Under the pieces are notes generated by a model that ran no database searches, had not been told where the DNA came from, and saw only the letters and a program-made list of their open reading frames with translations. 64,000 nucleotides of DNA from Euphorbia lathyris (Eukaryota > Streptophyta > Magnoliopsida > Malpighiales > Euphorbiaceae): positions 109,458,807 to 109,522,806 of the forward strand of contig NC_088910.1 of assembly GCF_963576675.1 (NCBI RefSeq), in the 5' to 3' direction. The position numbers were made by a program, and so were the translations under genes. Below are positions 1 to 11,690 of this stretch, piece by piece (the stretch's first letter is position 1; each line of letters starts with the position of its first letter).

Positions 1-267
1 AATCATCAAAAACAAAAGCCTGACAGAAGTTAGGAGCAAAGTGCCACCAAAATAGAGATGAAGCCGTGACCCCAAAGAGAGCCAACGCATCCGCTGGTCT
101 GTTGCCCTCGCGGTAAATGTGAGTTACGATGAGTTCCATCTGAGAGCATAATTGTAAACAATTCAACCATTGCTGCCTTATAGTCTTGGGACTGATTTTG
201 AGTGATTTTTGAGTAATTGCACAGTCAGGCTTGAGTCTGATTCGATCTAGAGTTTGAGCCAACCTTT
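1..267 (-). pseudogene. LINE RNase H domain, distal half (cut from 26395-27736)
   Basis: Read on the minus strand, this is the C-terminal part of a plant L1-type LINE RNase H. I see IESDSSLTVQLLKN (the conserved second-Asp region) and, after a frameshift, HIYREGNRPADALA, the usual C-terminal signature. Two in-frame stops and the frameshift show it is dead. The proximal half of the same domain ends at 26395, on the far side of the Copia array. With one copy of the 5-bp target duplication removed, the last codons there (AWEK) run in frame into GWLKL here. The LINE 3' end lies left of the window. Confidence 0.85.
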
Positions 268-1937
268 TGTTAGGGATTATAGTCGGTTAATCAACTATAG
301 CGCAGCGGAATTGCGGTTTAAAATTTATTTCTAATCCCTTATAGTTTGATCTTTGCCCGTTAACCATTGATTGAATAAAACCTTTTGATCCGTTTAGGGA
401 CATAAACATACCCGGACTGTCTCTTCTAGAGACGGCTGAAGAATCCACAAGGTAGTAAAATCTCCGTAGTCAGGTGCACGAACAACTATTGATCTAGAAC
501 CGGTACTAGCCGAAGAACGAGGAAGAACTGGAGAGATTCTGATATTAGCCAAAATTCCCACTTTGCAATGTTGGGTGGCTGTGTCGAAAATCAAAATGTG
601 ATTTTCTTCTATGGCGGCCGAACACATATATTAGTTAATTAATTTGTTTTAGGTTTTAGGCTTTTTATTATATATAGTGTAGTTATTCCTAAACCTAACT
701 GGTTTAGGGTTAATTGGTTAATTACAAAACTAATCTAATCCTAACATAATCACTTAAATAAATACCAATAGTATTTATTCTATGCAATTAGCTACAATTA
801 GATTAAATTTAATTACCCCAATTAAATAAATAACACTAATTAATAAATTGACGTATTAGTTTGATTAATTATTCACGAATGAAATTTCATTAATTTACAA
901 ATTAATTAATTACATCCCGTAAACTAATTAACCAATTAAATACTCAACGCCTAAATCCATTAATCAATTACATTGATACAAAGTATCAATTAATCAATTA
1001 ATTAACCACTAATTAATTACCTTGACATTTTACTGTTAACCAATTAATTAATCTCATCCCTCCAGTGTACCGTTTTATAAGTTCTAACTCAGATGTTCAA
1101 TGTGCACGATCCTATGGGACTGTCCTTAGCTAGCAGTGGGCTCACGACCCACAGACAGTAAGTGGATTCTAGCAAACCATTACTGCCCCTAACCAATACA
1201 GCTATTTCAGCAGTCTAAAGATGCAGAGACCCTGTAGTTGTCTCTTAACTTCTTTTACCATTTGATATCGATATTATAAACTAGAGGCATGGCGGCTGTC
1301 ATCCTCTCTAATGTTTATGATATTTCTTGATCTTAAGTAGATTAATGAATCAGATAAGTAAACTACTTATCTGGGTGTGGCCACACACTTATCAATCTCA
1401 TTTATCAAGTGGCTTATGATATCATCTCAGTATTATGTGAGTGGTAATTCCATCACTTCACTATCAATACCAACGCGTTCACCTATTCACCCAATCATAC
1501 CCGTATTTGGCATCCTGTTACAGACCTGTTAGGCGTATGTCAAAGTGAACCGGATCCCACATTGATATTATAATGAAATCTAGTCTGAAGACAGTTAGAG
1601 ACCTACTTAAGAAAACTAATGACACAACCAGCATGTAGTTTTCTCGGGCGGATCGATCCAGTCACATGTATACAACATGTACCCATATTCACAACTGACT
1701 TATCAAGTGCTATGGCTAGTATCAATTACTACCATACAGTCGTCGAATATGCAAGTCTGTGGTCCTAATCATTCCCATCATAGAATAGACTTGGGATATG
1801 GTTTTACGATTATCAATCAATGGATTCTCTATTCATATTATAGCACAAGATATAAATTAACTAGATTAATGCCTTTATTAATGTGACACAAATACATTTT
1901 ATAAGAACCAATGCCTATGAACTAGGGCACACCAACA
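268..1937 (-). repeat. Copia array LTR A (3' LTR of unit 1)
   Basis: The 1670-bp LTR ends in TG...CA. In element orientation it is preceded by the purine tract AAGTGGGAGAC (complement of 1938-1948), the expected polypurine tract. It is very AT-rich (TTAATTAA-like runs, 700-1050), with a TATATATAAT-like stretch on the minus strand near 670-680. Short reading frames recur in all three copies (for example 77 codons at 394-627), but I see no domain in them and treat them as LTR sequence. Confidence 0.9.
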
Positions 1938-2077
1938 GTCTCCCACTTGAACTAGTTCCAAGCGGGTATTGCCCTAAACACTATAGATCTAGTACTACCA
2001 ATTGCCTTGGTAAACTGACCAACGACATTGTTCTCAGTGTCAACCCTCTACAATGTAATGTCACCGGGTAAGGTATT

Positions 2078-2774
2078 ACTATCTAAGTACGCGTTTGGAT
2101 CTCTTGTGTGACATGGGCTCCAGTGCTTGTGCTATGTCCCCATTATTGTCACAAAAACATCAACTGATCTTAGGAGAGTTTGACCTACTCCTAAATTAGT
2201 TATGAACTTCTTAATCCAAACTTCTTCCCCTGCATCATCGCATGCAATGATGTACTTAGCTTCCGTCATAGAATCGGCAATGGTTGGCTACTTTAAGGAT
2301 CTCCAACTAATGGCATCGTCATTCAGGAGAAATCCATACCCAGTATGTGACTGGTTATCATCCTTAAAACCTCAGTCAGTGTAACCTGATATTGCCATTC
2401 CTCCTACTCATCAAATACTAAGAAAAACATCCTTGGTACGGTTGAGGTACTTCAGGATTGCCTTGACTATCTTTTAGTATTCCTTATGGGGATCTGACTG
2501 GCACTGACTAGTCATGTTTGGTGCAACACGCAACATCTGGCCTTGTACATAATATAGAGTACATGATGGATTCTTGTCTATGTACGATGCCTGACTCAAG
2601 CCTAGAAGTCGGTTGGATCTAACCTTGTAGATCTTGGTCGGCTTCTCCTAAGTCTTTCATTGTGAAGCATTTACTGAACCACTGCTTGATCTTGCAGTGT
2701 TAATATATAGCCTCCAATGAGCAGTATGTCATCGACATACAATATTAGGAAAGTGGATATGCTCCCACTGAATT
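2078..2774 (-). pseudogene. Copia RT tail and RNase H remnant, unit 1
   Basis: The minus-strand signal is in pieces. There is ILYVDDILLIGG (catalytic YVDD, about 2725-2746), then the Copia stretch YIDKNPSC...LKYLNRTKD, then GYTD, DAISW and MTEAKYIIA of RNase H, and CDNNGDIAQ near its end. Several stops and frameshifts separate them. The N-terminal two thirds of RT (SAFLNG and the fingers and palm up to EPCVY) is missing between this segment and the integrase C-terminus, so the element cannot encode a working RT. The same deletion is present in unit 2. Confidence 0.8.
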
Positions 2775-4080
2775 TCATATACACACAGGGTTCATCAGAA
2801 TTCTGTACGAATCTACTTGAAACACCACCTGTATAACCGGTTTGGCCTCCTCAATGTTTTGAGGATCTATATCGGTTCCCAAAGCATCCTCAGCATAAGC
2901 TGCAGGAGTTTGTGAGTCTTGAATCTCAACGAGATCAATATCACTCCCACTGTCTACTTTGGAAAGGAATTCCTTTTCCAAAAAGATCGCAAAACTAGAC
3001 ACGAATGTTTTATTCTCAACTGGGTTGTAGAAGTAATAACCCTTAGTTTCCTTAGGGTAACCCATGAACTGGCATTTAACAGATCTGGACTCTAGTTTGC
3101 CACTTATCAATTTCTTGATATGTGCATCAAAGCCCCAAATCTCCATGAAGGAAACGTTGGGCTTTCGGCCCGTCCATAATTCATATGGTGTTCCTTCAAC
3201 TGCCTTGCTCGTTGTATTGTTAATTATATGAGTAGCAGTTTCCAAAGCAAATCCCCAAAAGGAGATAGGGAGAGAAGCTTAACTCATCATTGAGCGGACC
3301 ATGTCGAGCAGGGTCCTGTTCCTCCTTTCCGACATTCCATTCCATTGTGGTGTACTAGGAGGAGTGAGTTGGGAAACAATCCCACACTCTCTCAAGAATG
3401 AGACAAACTCTTGGCTCAAGTATTCGCCCCCTCTATCAGACCGGATCACTTTTACTTTCTTTCCAAGTTGATTTTCTACTTCATTTTTAAAATCTTTGAA
3501 TCTCAGAAGAGTTTCAGATTTATGTTTCATCAGATACACATACCCGTATCGGTTATAGTCATCTATGAAGGTAACAAAGTACAGAAAACCAGATCCAGCA
3601 TTGGTGCTCATTGGACCGCATACATCTAAGTGTATCAGCTCCAACAGCTCTGTGGCCTTTTCACCAGTTTTGGTGAAAAGCGCCTTTGCCATCTTCCCTC
3701 TTAAACAAGATTCACATATGTCATAAGATTGCATGTCAAATGACCCTACCCTAGCGCTCCACTAGAGAGAAGCCTAGTTATGCATTTCTCATTTATGTGG
3801 CTAAGACGTTAGTGCCAGATATATGTAGGATTAAGTTCATTAATCTTAATCCTTTCAGCTTTTATGTTATAGATTGATTCACTACGTTTTAGATCAAGGA
3901 TATACAAACCATTTTCTAGAAATGCGGTTCCATAAACAATATTGCCACGATGTATAGAAACCATACCACGTCCAATATTAAAAATTAAAACCATAAATAT
4001 CCAATATTGAAACTGAAATAATATTCGTGCGCATTGTAGGTACAAGATAGCAATTTCTAATTTCTAAAACTAATCCACTA
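2775..4080 (-). pseudogene. Copia GAG-pre-integrase and integrase, unit 1
   Basis: Order on the minus strand: GAG-pre-integrase (3809-4045, NGLYILDL) leading to an HHCC-type region (ICESCLRGKMAK); the rve catalytic core (3279-3734) with DVCGPM, RSDRGGEY and PQWNGMSERRNRT, so all three acidic residues are visible; and the integrase C-terminal part (2775-3245) with GTPYELWTGRKPN and YFYNP. Frame breaks at about 3260 and 3770 split the three pieces. The open frame then runs to 2775 into sequence that should be RT but is deleted. Unit 2 matches it almost base for base. Confidence 0.85.
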
Positions 4081-4087
4081 GGTATCT

Positions 4088-5112
4088 CTAAGAATAATCT
4101 TCGATCTTTAAGGCCTCTACATGAGCACCATTATCGACTCGAAGATCCACTTCACCAGATCCCATCAATCTCCTATTTCTTTGTCCCTGCACATTTGAAC
4201 AAATGTGAGTACCACATCCAGTGTTTACAACCCAAGATGTAGAAATAGCCAGATTAATTTCAACAACATAAATACCTGAACCAAAAGCTTCATCCTTATG
4301 TTTCTCCCTTAGCTTTGGACACGCATTTTTCCAGTGTCCCTTCTCATTGCACTCATGGCAGATATCATCTGCTGAGGCCAACCTACCTTTAGAAGCTACC
4401 GCCTTCCTAGCCTTGGGCTTGGCCTTTTGGGCCTTCGCTTTGTACTTAGACTTGGCCTTTCCATTAGGTACATTCCCTTTATTAACCAGCAACACTTCTG
4501 GTGTCCTCTTGTAGAATTGCTCAACAAGTTTCAACATGCCATGCAATTCTACTACAGACTTATCAACGCCTTGCATGTGGTAGTGCATGATAAATTGATT
4601 GTAGGATGCCGGAAGTGATCCAAGAATGATGTCGACTGCTAGTTGTGCAGGCACTGGTGAGCCAAGCCTTGACAATGTGTCAATAAAACCCTTCAACTTT
4701 AGCACATGTGTGCTAACAGAAGTCCTGGCTTGCATCGTAGTGCTGCATAGCGCCTTTGTTGTCAAGTATATTTCCTGACAAGCTTGATCTTGGAACATCC
4801 TTTTCAGTTGATCCATGATCTCAAAGGCGTGCTGCTCCATGAACTGTTTCTGAAGATCAGGAACCATGGTACCCAGCATAATGCATAACACATCTCTGTC
4901 ATCCTTAACATGTCGATCGTACTCCGCCATTTGATCACGGTTACGCCCCGACCTGTAGGACGAGCTGCTGGTAAGGCAGCAGTCAGCACATATTCCTTTG
5001 ACTCGTGTCTAAGAACTATTTGCAAGTTCCTGGACCAGTCAAGGAAATTAGTCCCTAAAAGCTTTTCCTTTTCCAGGAGTGGTCTGAGTGAGTTGTTGCT
5101 TGTTGCAGCCAT
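4088..5112 (-). pseudogene. Copia gag and protease, unit 1
   Basis: The gag start is MAATSNNSLRPLLEKEKLLG (minus strand, ATG at 5112), a common plant Copia gag N-terminus with LDWSRNLQIVL. A frame change near 4900 separates it from the longer segment 4088-4930 (UBN2-type gag). That carries a Lys-rich linker and a CCHC knuckle, CHECNEKGHWKNAC. The segment ends in the aspartic protease, where the active site reads VVNTGCGTHICSN, with Asn in place of the catalytic Asp. The same substitution occurs in unit 2, so it predates or spread with the tandem duplication. Confidence 0.88.
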
Positions 5113-6833
5113 TTAATTTTTCTTTTCGTGTAATTCTGATGTGGAGTTTAATCTACGTGGAAAAATTACATTAGAGTTAGAATAAAGGGCTTAAGCCAAA
5201 GATCAAATTAATAATCCATTTTAATTCGTTATTTGTGATATTTATTTGGCTGTCTTGACCAAGATCCACAATCCATCAACAATAGACCGAGCTAGGGCTC
5301 CGCCATCGACCATTGACGATTTGGTAGGATAAACTATCCAATCCTCCGTAAGGACCCTTGGTTTGATGGGCTTTGTGACACTTATCCCATCCGTGCTTAG
5401 GGCCCGCTCTGAGCTAATGCTACCCACGTTGAGTCCAACCACCATACACGTGTTAGCCATACCGAAGTATCCTAACCCTCGACGGCCCAATAATTACTAC
5501 AGCATACCTGGTAGGGCACGTCATACACTGTAGCACTACCTGGGAGGAAGAGGTGTGAATCTGGAAAGCACTTTTTAACGACTCAATATTTTATTATCCG
5601 GATTAATTAAGTGAAACGGCTTTAACATATGATTATCGCGGGTGATGATCTGGTGATCGTTGCTACTTATATTTCATGTTATACTAAGCAATTGTATAAT
5701 CAAAATAAACATAGAGACTCTATGGGCCTTATAATACATCCTAGTGAAACTAGATATACTATCTAAGCTTCACGGGCTAGCTTGAACTCTCCTTGGGCTC
5801 CCACCATGGGCTTGAACCATCTGGGCTTCTTCACGACCAATTACAATTTTATGAATAGAACCTATTCTAAAATTACATTAATCAAAGAATGGCACGCAGG
5901 CCATATTTTCCAAAATAAATTAAATTACAAACCGACTTTAATTTAGGGCCCATACAACTCTATAACACATTGCTGCACGGTAAGACATATAAATATAATG
6001 CATGAATGGCATTCCAAAATCATCTAATAAAGTTAAGCCGAGTTACTTAGGGTGAAATCGCCAATTTTACCATATGTGACTAAGGCCCATAAAGGCCCAA
6101 ACGGTTAACATCCATTTATATGCAAAATTGCAATTTCGCTTCCACTGAATTTTAGGGTCGTCACATATCTAAAATTTAGCCCTCCCAATTTAAACCGGTG
6201 TCACAGTCTATTGAGCCAATTTCACAAATTAACCATATTCAATTTTACAAAAATTATCAATTCGATTAAAATTAAATATGCATGCCAATCAAAAATGTTT
6301 TAATACCAATTAATTTTCATTCAACACACGTTTAATAAATTAAACGGTATTAGGGCCCTGATTTTATTAAAATTACCTGTGAAAAATTTTTAAAGATTAA
6401 AATCAGTCCTGTTAAATCCAAAATTAGACTTATTCTGAATCTTGACGGACCCGGGACAGCGACGGGGCTGCTGTCCGCGGATAACAGCCCCGTGGCTACT
6501 GTTTGGCGGACATCAGTAGTGCTGTTGTCCGCCCAACAGCAGCCGCGGGGCTGCTGTTCGCGGACAGCAGTACCGCGACTGCTATTCTGTGTCCGAAACT
6601 ATTTTTTTTTCCTTTTTTTAACAAAAAAATACGCGGCTGTATTTTTTTAATCTAAATTATTAAAATAATTTCAGAACTAAACACACAAAAAATACAGACA
6701 GAAATAAAATTGAAAACTTCCTAGAACAATTTCTACACAAGGAATTAATAGGAAATTTCAAAAACTTGATTTGGAAAAATAATAAAACCAAATAATATTA
6801 ATTTTTCAATCAATAAAACGGACTAAACCATGA
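5113..6833 (-). other. Copia 5' leader of unit 1 (between LTR B and gag)
   Basis: About 1.7 kb of untranslated leader in element orientation. It has one 82-codon minus-strand frame (5242-5490, MGRRGLGYFGMANTCMVVGL at its start) that is retained, with changes, in unit 2. I recognise no domain in it. A GC-rich palindromic island lies at 6443-6600. The rest is AT-rich with no other feature I can support. Confidence 0.6.
6443..6600. repeat. GC-rich palindromic island in Copia leader, unit 1
   Basis: Repeated complementary blocks such as GGGGCTGCTGTCCGCGG, AACAGCCCCGTGG and CTGTTCGCGGACAGCAG can fold into long GC stems. The surroundings are strongly AT-rich. It lies about 240-400 nt downstream of the primer site in the element transcript. 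Retroelement dimerisation and packaging signals occupy such a position, but that role is inferred only. Confidence 0.7.
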
Positions 6834-6844
6834 CTCTGATACCA
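6834..6844 (-). promoter_or_regulatory. Primer binding site (initiator Met-tRNA), unit 1
   Basis: Minus-strand TGGTATCAGAG, one base inside the LTR B border, is the standard plant Copia primer site complementary to initiator Met-tRNA. It fixes the element strand and the LTR edge at 6846. Confidence 0.88.
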
Positions 6845-6845
6845 C

Positions 6846-8514
6846 TGTTAGGGATTATAGCCGGTTAATCAACTGTAGCGCAGCGGAATTGCGGTTTAAA
6901 ATTTATTTCTAATCCCTTATAGTTTGATCTTTGTCCGTTAACCATTGATTGAATAAAACATTTTGATCCGTTTAGGGACATAAACATACCCGGACTGTCT
7001 CTTCTAGAGACGGCTGAAGAATCCACAAGGTAGTAAAATCTCCGTAGTCAGGTGCACGAACAGCTATTGAGCTAGAACCGGTACTAGCCGAAGAACGAGG
7101 AAGAACTGGAGAGATTCTGATATTAGCCAAAATTCCCACTTTGCAATGTTGGGTGGCTGTGTCGAAAATCAAAATGTGATTTTCTTCTATGGCGGTCGAA
7201 CATATATATTAGTTAATTAATTTGTTTTAGGTTTTAGGCTTTTATTATATATAGTGTAGTTATTCCTAAACCTAATTGGTTTAGGGTTAATTGGTTAATT
7301 ACAAAACTAATCTAATCCTAACATAATCACTTAAATAAATACCAATAGTATTTATTCTATGCAATTAGCTACAATTAGATTAAATTTAATTACCCCAATT
7401 AAATAAATAACGCTAATTAATAAATTGACGTATTAGTTTGATTAATTATTCACGAATGCAATTTCATTAATTTACAAATTAATTAATTACATCTTGTAAA
7501 CTAATTAACCAATTAAATACTCAACACCTAAATCCATTAATCAATTACATTGATACAAAGTATCAATTAATCAATTAATTAACCACTAATTAATTACCTT
7601 GACATTTTACTGTCAACCAATTAATTAATCTCATCCCTCCAATGTACCGTTTTATAAGTTCTAACTCAGATGTTCAATGTGCACGATCCTATGGGACTGT
7701 CCTTAGCTAGCAGTGGGCTCACGACCCACAGACAGTAAGTGGGTTCTAGCAAACCATTACTGCCCCTAACCAATACAGCTATTTCAGCAGTCTAAAGATG
7801 CAGAGACCCTGTAGTTGTCTCTTAACTTCTTTTACCATTTGATATCGATATTATAAACTAGAGGCATGGCGGCTGTCATCCTCTCTGATGTTTATGATAT
7901 TTCTTGATCTTAAGTAGATTAATGAATCAGATAAGTAAACTACTTATCTGGGTGTGGCCACACACTTATCAATCTCATTTATCAAGTGGCTTATGATATC
8001 ATCTCAGTATTATGTGAGTGGTAATTCCATCACTTCACTATCAATACCAACACGTTCACCTGTTCACCCAATCATACCCGTATTTGGCATCCTGTTACAG
8101 ACCTGTTAGGCGTATGTCAAAGTGAACCGGATCCCACATTGATATTATAATGAAATCTAGTCTGAAGACAGTTAGAGACCTACTTAAGAAAACTAATGAC
8201 ACAACCAGCATGTAGTTTTCTCGGGCGGATTGATCCAGTCACATGTATATAACATGTACTCATATTCACAACTGACTTATCAAGTGCTATGGCTAGTATC
8301 AATTACTACCATACAGTCGTCGAATATGCAAGTCTGTGGTCCTAATCATTCCCATCATAGAATAGACTTGGGATATGGTTTTACGATTATCAATCAATGG
8401 ATTCTCTATTCATATTATAGCACAAGATATAAATTAACTAGATTAATGCCTTTATTAATGTGACACAAATACATTTTATAAGAACCAATGCCTATGAACT
8501 AGGGCACACCAACA
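6846..8514 (-). repeat. Copia array LTR B (shared by both units)
   Basis: The 1669-bp LTR is the 5' LTR of unit 1 and the 3' LTR of unit 2. It has TGTTAGGG/CACCAACA ends, a primer site on its left and a purine tract (complement of 8515-8525) on its right. That arrangement occurs only in a tandem array made by recombination between elements. Differences from LTR A are scattered substitutions and a few single-base indels. Confidence 0.92.
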
Positions 8515-8655
8515 GTCTCCCACTTGAACTAGTTCCAAGCGGGTATTGCCCTAAACACTATAGATCTAGTACTACCAATTGCCTTGGTAAACTGACCAAC
8601 GACATTGTTCTCAGTGTCAACCCTCTACAATGTAATTTCACCGGGTAAGGTATTA

Positions 8656-9352
8656 CTATCTAAGTACGCGTTTGGATCTCTTGTGTGACATGGGCTCCAG
8701 TGCTTGTGCTATGTCCCCATTATTGTCACAAAAAACATCAACTGATCTTAGGAGAGTTTGACCTACTCCTAAATCAGTTATGAACTTCTTAATCCAAACT
8801 TCTTCCTCTGCATCATCGCATGCAATGATGTACTTAGCTTCCGTCATAGAATCGGCAATGGTTGGCTACTTTAAGGATCTCCAACTAATGGCATCGTCAT
8901 TCAGGAGAAATCCATGCCCAGTATGTGACTGGTTATCATCCTTAAAACCTCAGTCAGTGTAACCTGATATTGCCATTCCTCCTACTCATCAAATACTAAG
9001 AAAAACATCCTTGGTACGGTTGAGGTACTTCAGGATTGCCTTGACTATCTTCCAGTATTCCTTATCGGGATCTGACTGGCACCGACTAGTCATATTTGGT
9101 GCAACACGCAACATCTGGCCTTGTACATAATATAGAGTACATGATGGATTCTTGTCTATGTACGATACCTGACTCAAGCCTAAAAGTCGGTTGGATCTAA
9201 CCTTGTAGATCTTGGTCGGCTTCTCCTAAGTCTTTCATTGTGAAGCATTTACTGAACCACTGCTTGATCTTGCAGTGTTAATATATAGCCTCCAATGAGC
9301 AGTATGTCATCGACATACAATATTAGGAAAGTGGATATGCTCTCACTGAATT
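8656..9352 (-). pseudogene. Copia RT tail and RNase H remnant, unit 2
   Basis: Second copy of the segment at 2078-2774. It is better preserved at the RNase H end, where one open frame (8656-8847) reads MTEAKYIIACDDAEEEVWIK and CDNNGDIAQALEPMSHKRSK. A second open frame (8989-9177) gives YIDKNPSC...YLNRTKD. The YVDD codons are near 9305-9325. It has the same missing RT N-terminal portion as unit 1. Confidence 0.8.
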
Positions 9353-10623
9353 TCATATACACACAGGGTTCATCAGAATTCTGTACGAATCTACTTGAAA
9401 CACCACCTGTATAACCGGTTTGGCCTCCTCAATGTTTTGAGGATCTATATCGGTTCCCAAAGCATCCTCAGCATAAGCTGCAGGAGTTTGTGAATCTTGA
9501 ATCTCAACGAGATCAATATCACTGCCACTGTCTACTTTGGAAAGGAATTCCTTTTCCAAAAAGATCGCAAACCTAGACACGAATGTTTTATTCTCAACTG
9601 GGTTGTAGAAGTAATAACCCTTAGTTTCCTTAGGGTAACCCATGAACTGGCATTTAACAGATCTGGACTCTAGTTTGCCACTTATCAATTTCTTGACATG
9701 TGCATCAAAGCCCCAAATCTCCATGAAGGAAACGTTGGGCTTTCGGCCCATCCATAATTCATATGGTGTTCCTTCAACTGCCTTGCTCGTTGTATTGTTA
9801 ATTATATGAGTAGCAGTTTCCAAAGCAAATCCCCAAAAGGAGATAGGGAGAGAAGCTTAACTCATCATTGAGCGGACCATGTCGAGCAGGGTCCTGTTCC
9901 TCCTTTCCGACATTCCATTCCATTGGGGTGTACTAAGAGGAGTGAGTTGGGAAACAATCCCACACTCTCTCAAGAATGAGACAAACTCTTGGCTCAAGTA
10001 TTCGCCCCCTCTATCAGACCGGAGCACTTTTACTTTCTTGCCAAGTTGATTTTCTACTTCATTTTTAAAATCTTTGAATCTCAGAAGAGTTTCAGATTTA
10101 TGTTTCATCAGATACACATACCCGTATCGGTTATAATCATCTATGAAGGTAACAAAGTACAGAAAACCAGATCCAGCATTGGTGCTCATTGGACCGCATA
10201 CATCTGAGTGTATCAGCTCCAACAGCTCTGTGGCCTTTTCACCAGTTTTGGTGAAAAGCGCCTTTGCCATCTTCCCTCTTAAACAAGATTCACATATGTC
10301 ATAAGATTGCATGTCAAATGACCCTACCCTAGCGCTCCACTAGAGTGAAGCCTAGTTATGCATTTCTCATTTATGTGGCTAAGACGATAGTGCCAGATAT
10401 ATGTAGGATTAAGTTCATTAGTCTTAATCCTTTCAGCTTTTATGTTATAGATTGATTCACTACGTTTTAGATCAAGGATATACAAACCATTTTCTAGAAA
10501 TACGGTTCCATAAACAATATTGCCACGATATATAGAAACCATACCATGTCCAATATTAAAAATTAAAACCATAAATGTCCAACATAGAAACTGAAATAAT
10601 ATTCCTGCGCATTGCAGGTACAA
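9353..10623 (-). pseudogene. Copia GAG-pre-integrase and integrase, unit 2
   Basis: Same layout as unit 1: GAG-pre-integrase with the HHCC histidines (10324-10623, ending YRLSHINEKCITRLH), catalytic core (9857-10312: SDVCGPM, RSDRGGEY, WNGMSERRNRT) and C-terminal part (9353-9823, GTPYELWMGRKPN). Here GAG-pre-integrase stays open further than in unit 1, reaching the HxxxH zinc-binding histidines. Frame breaks remain between the three pieces. Confidence 0.85.
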
Positions 10624-10665
10624 AATAGCAATTTCTAATTTCTAAAACTAATCCACTAGGTATCT

Positions 10666-11690
10666 CTAAGAATAATCTTCGATCTTTAAGGCCTCTACAT
10701 GAGCACCATTATCGACTCGAAGATCCACTTCACCAGATCCCATCAATCTCCTATTTCTTTGTCCCTGCACATTTGAACAAATGTGAGTACCACATCCAGT
10801 GTTTACAACCCAAGATGTAGAAATAGCCAGATTAATTTCAACAACATAAATACCTGAACCAAAAGCTTCATCCTTATGTTTCTCCCTTAGCTTTGGACAC
10901 GCATTTTTCCAGTGTCCCTTCTCATTGCACTCATGGCAGATATCATCTGCTGAGGCCAACCTACCTTTAGAAGCTGCCGCCTTCCTAGCCTTGGGCTTGG
11001 CCTTTTGGGCCTTCGCTTTGTACTTAGACTTGGCCTTTCCCTTAGGTACGTTCCCTTTGTTAACCAGCAACACTTCTGGTGTCCTCTTGTAGAATTGCTC
11101 AACAAGTTTCAACATGCCATGCAATTTTACTACAGACTTATCAACGCCTTGCATGTGGTAGTGCATGATAAACTGATTGAAGGATGCCGAAAGTGATCCA
11201 AGAATGATGTCGACTGCTAGTTGTGCAGGCACTGGTGAGCCAAGCCTTGACAATGTGTCAATAAAACCCTTCAACTTTAGCACATGTGTGAGAACAGAAG
11301 TCCCGACTTGCATCGTAGTGCTGCATAGCGCCTTTGTTGTCAAGTATATTTCCTGACAAGCTTGATCTTGGAACATCCTTTTCAGTTGATCCATGATCTC
11401 AAAGGGGTGCTGCTCCATGAACTGTTTCTAAAGACCAGGAACCATGGTACCCAGCATAATGCATAACACATCTCTGTCATCCTTAACATGTCGATCGTAC
11501 TCCGCCATTTGATCACGGTTACACCCCGACCTGTAGGACGAGCTGCTGGTAAGGCAGCAGTCAGCACATATTCCTTTGACTCGTTTCTAAGAACTATTTG
11601 CAAGTTCCTGGACCAATCAAGGAAATTAGTCCCTGAAAGGTTTTCCTTTTCCAGGAGTGGTCTGAGTGAGTTGTTGCTTGTTGCAGCCAT
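10666..11690 (-). pseudogene. Copia gag and protease, unit 2
   Basis: The gag N-terminus is at 11690 (MAATSNNSLRPLLEKENLSG). A frameshift or stop near 11420 precedes the main segment 10666-11418. That carries the UBN2 gag core, a Lys-rich linker, the CCHC knuckle (CHECNEKGHWKNAC) and the protease with the mutated active site VVNTGCG. The inactivating Asn and the position of the gag break match unit 1, which supports duplication of an already defective element. Confidence 0.88.

Noticed and set aside
394..627. Conserved 77-codon minus frame repeated in LTRs A, B and C
   Set aside because: Repeated only because the LTR is repeated; no domain, and the reading frame is not better kept than the rest of the LTR.
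1677..2071. Plus-strand small frames near LTR ends, recurring at 8230-8648
   Set aside because: They lie antisense to the element across the LTR end and polypurine tract; copies arise from the tandem duplication.
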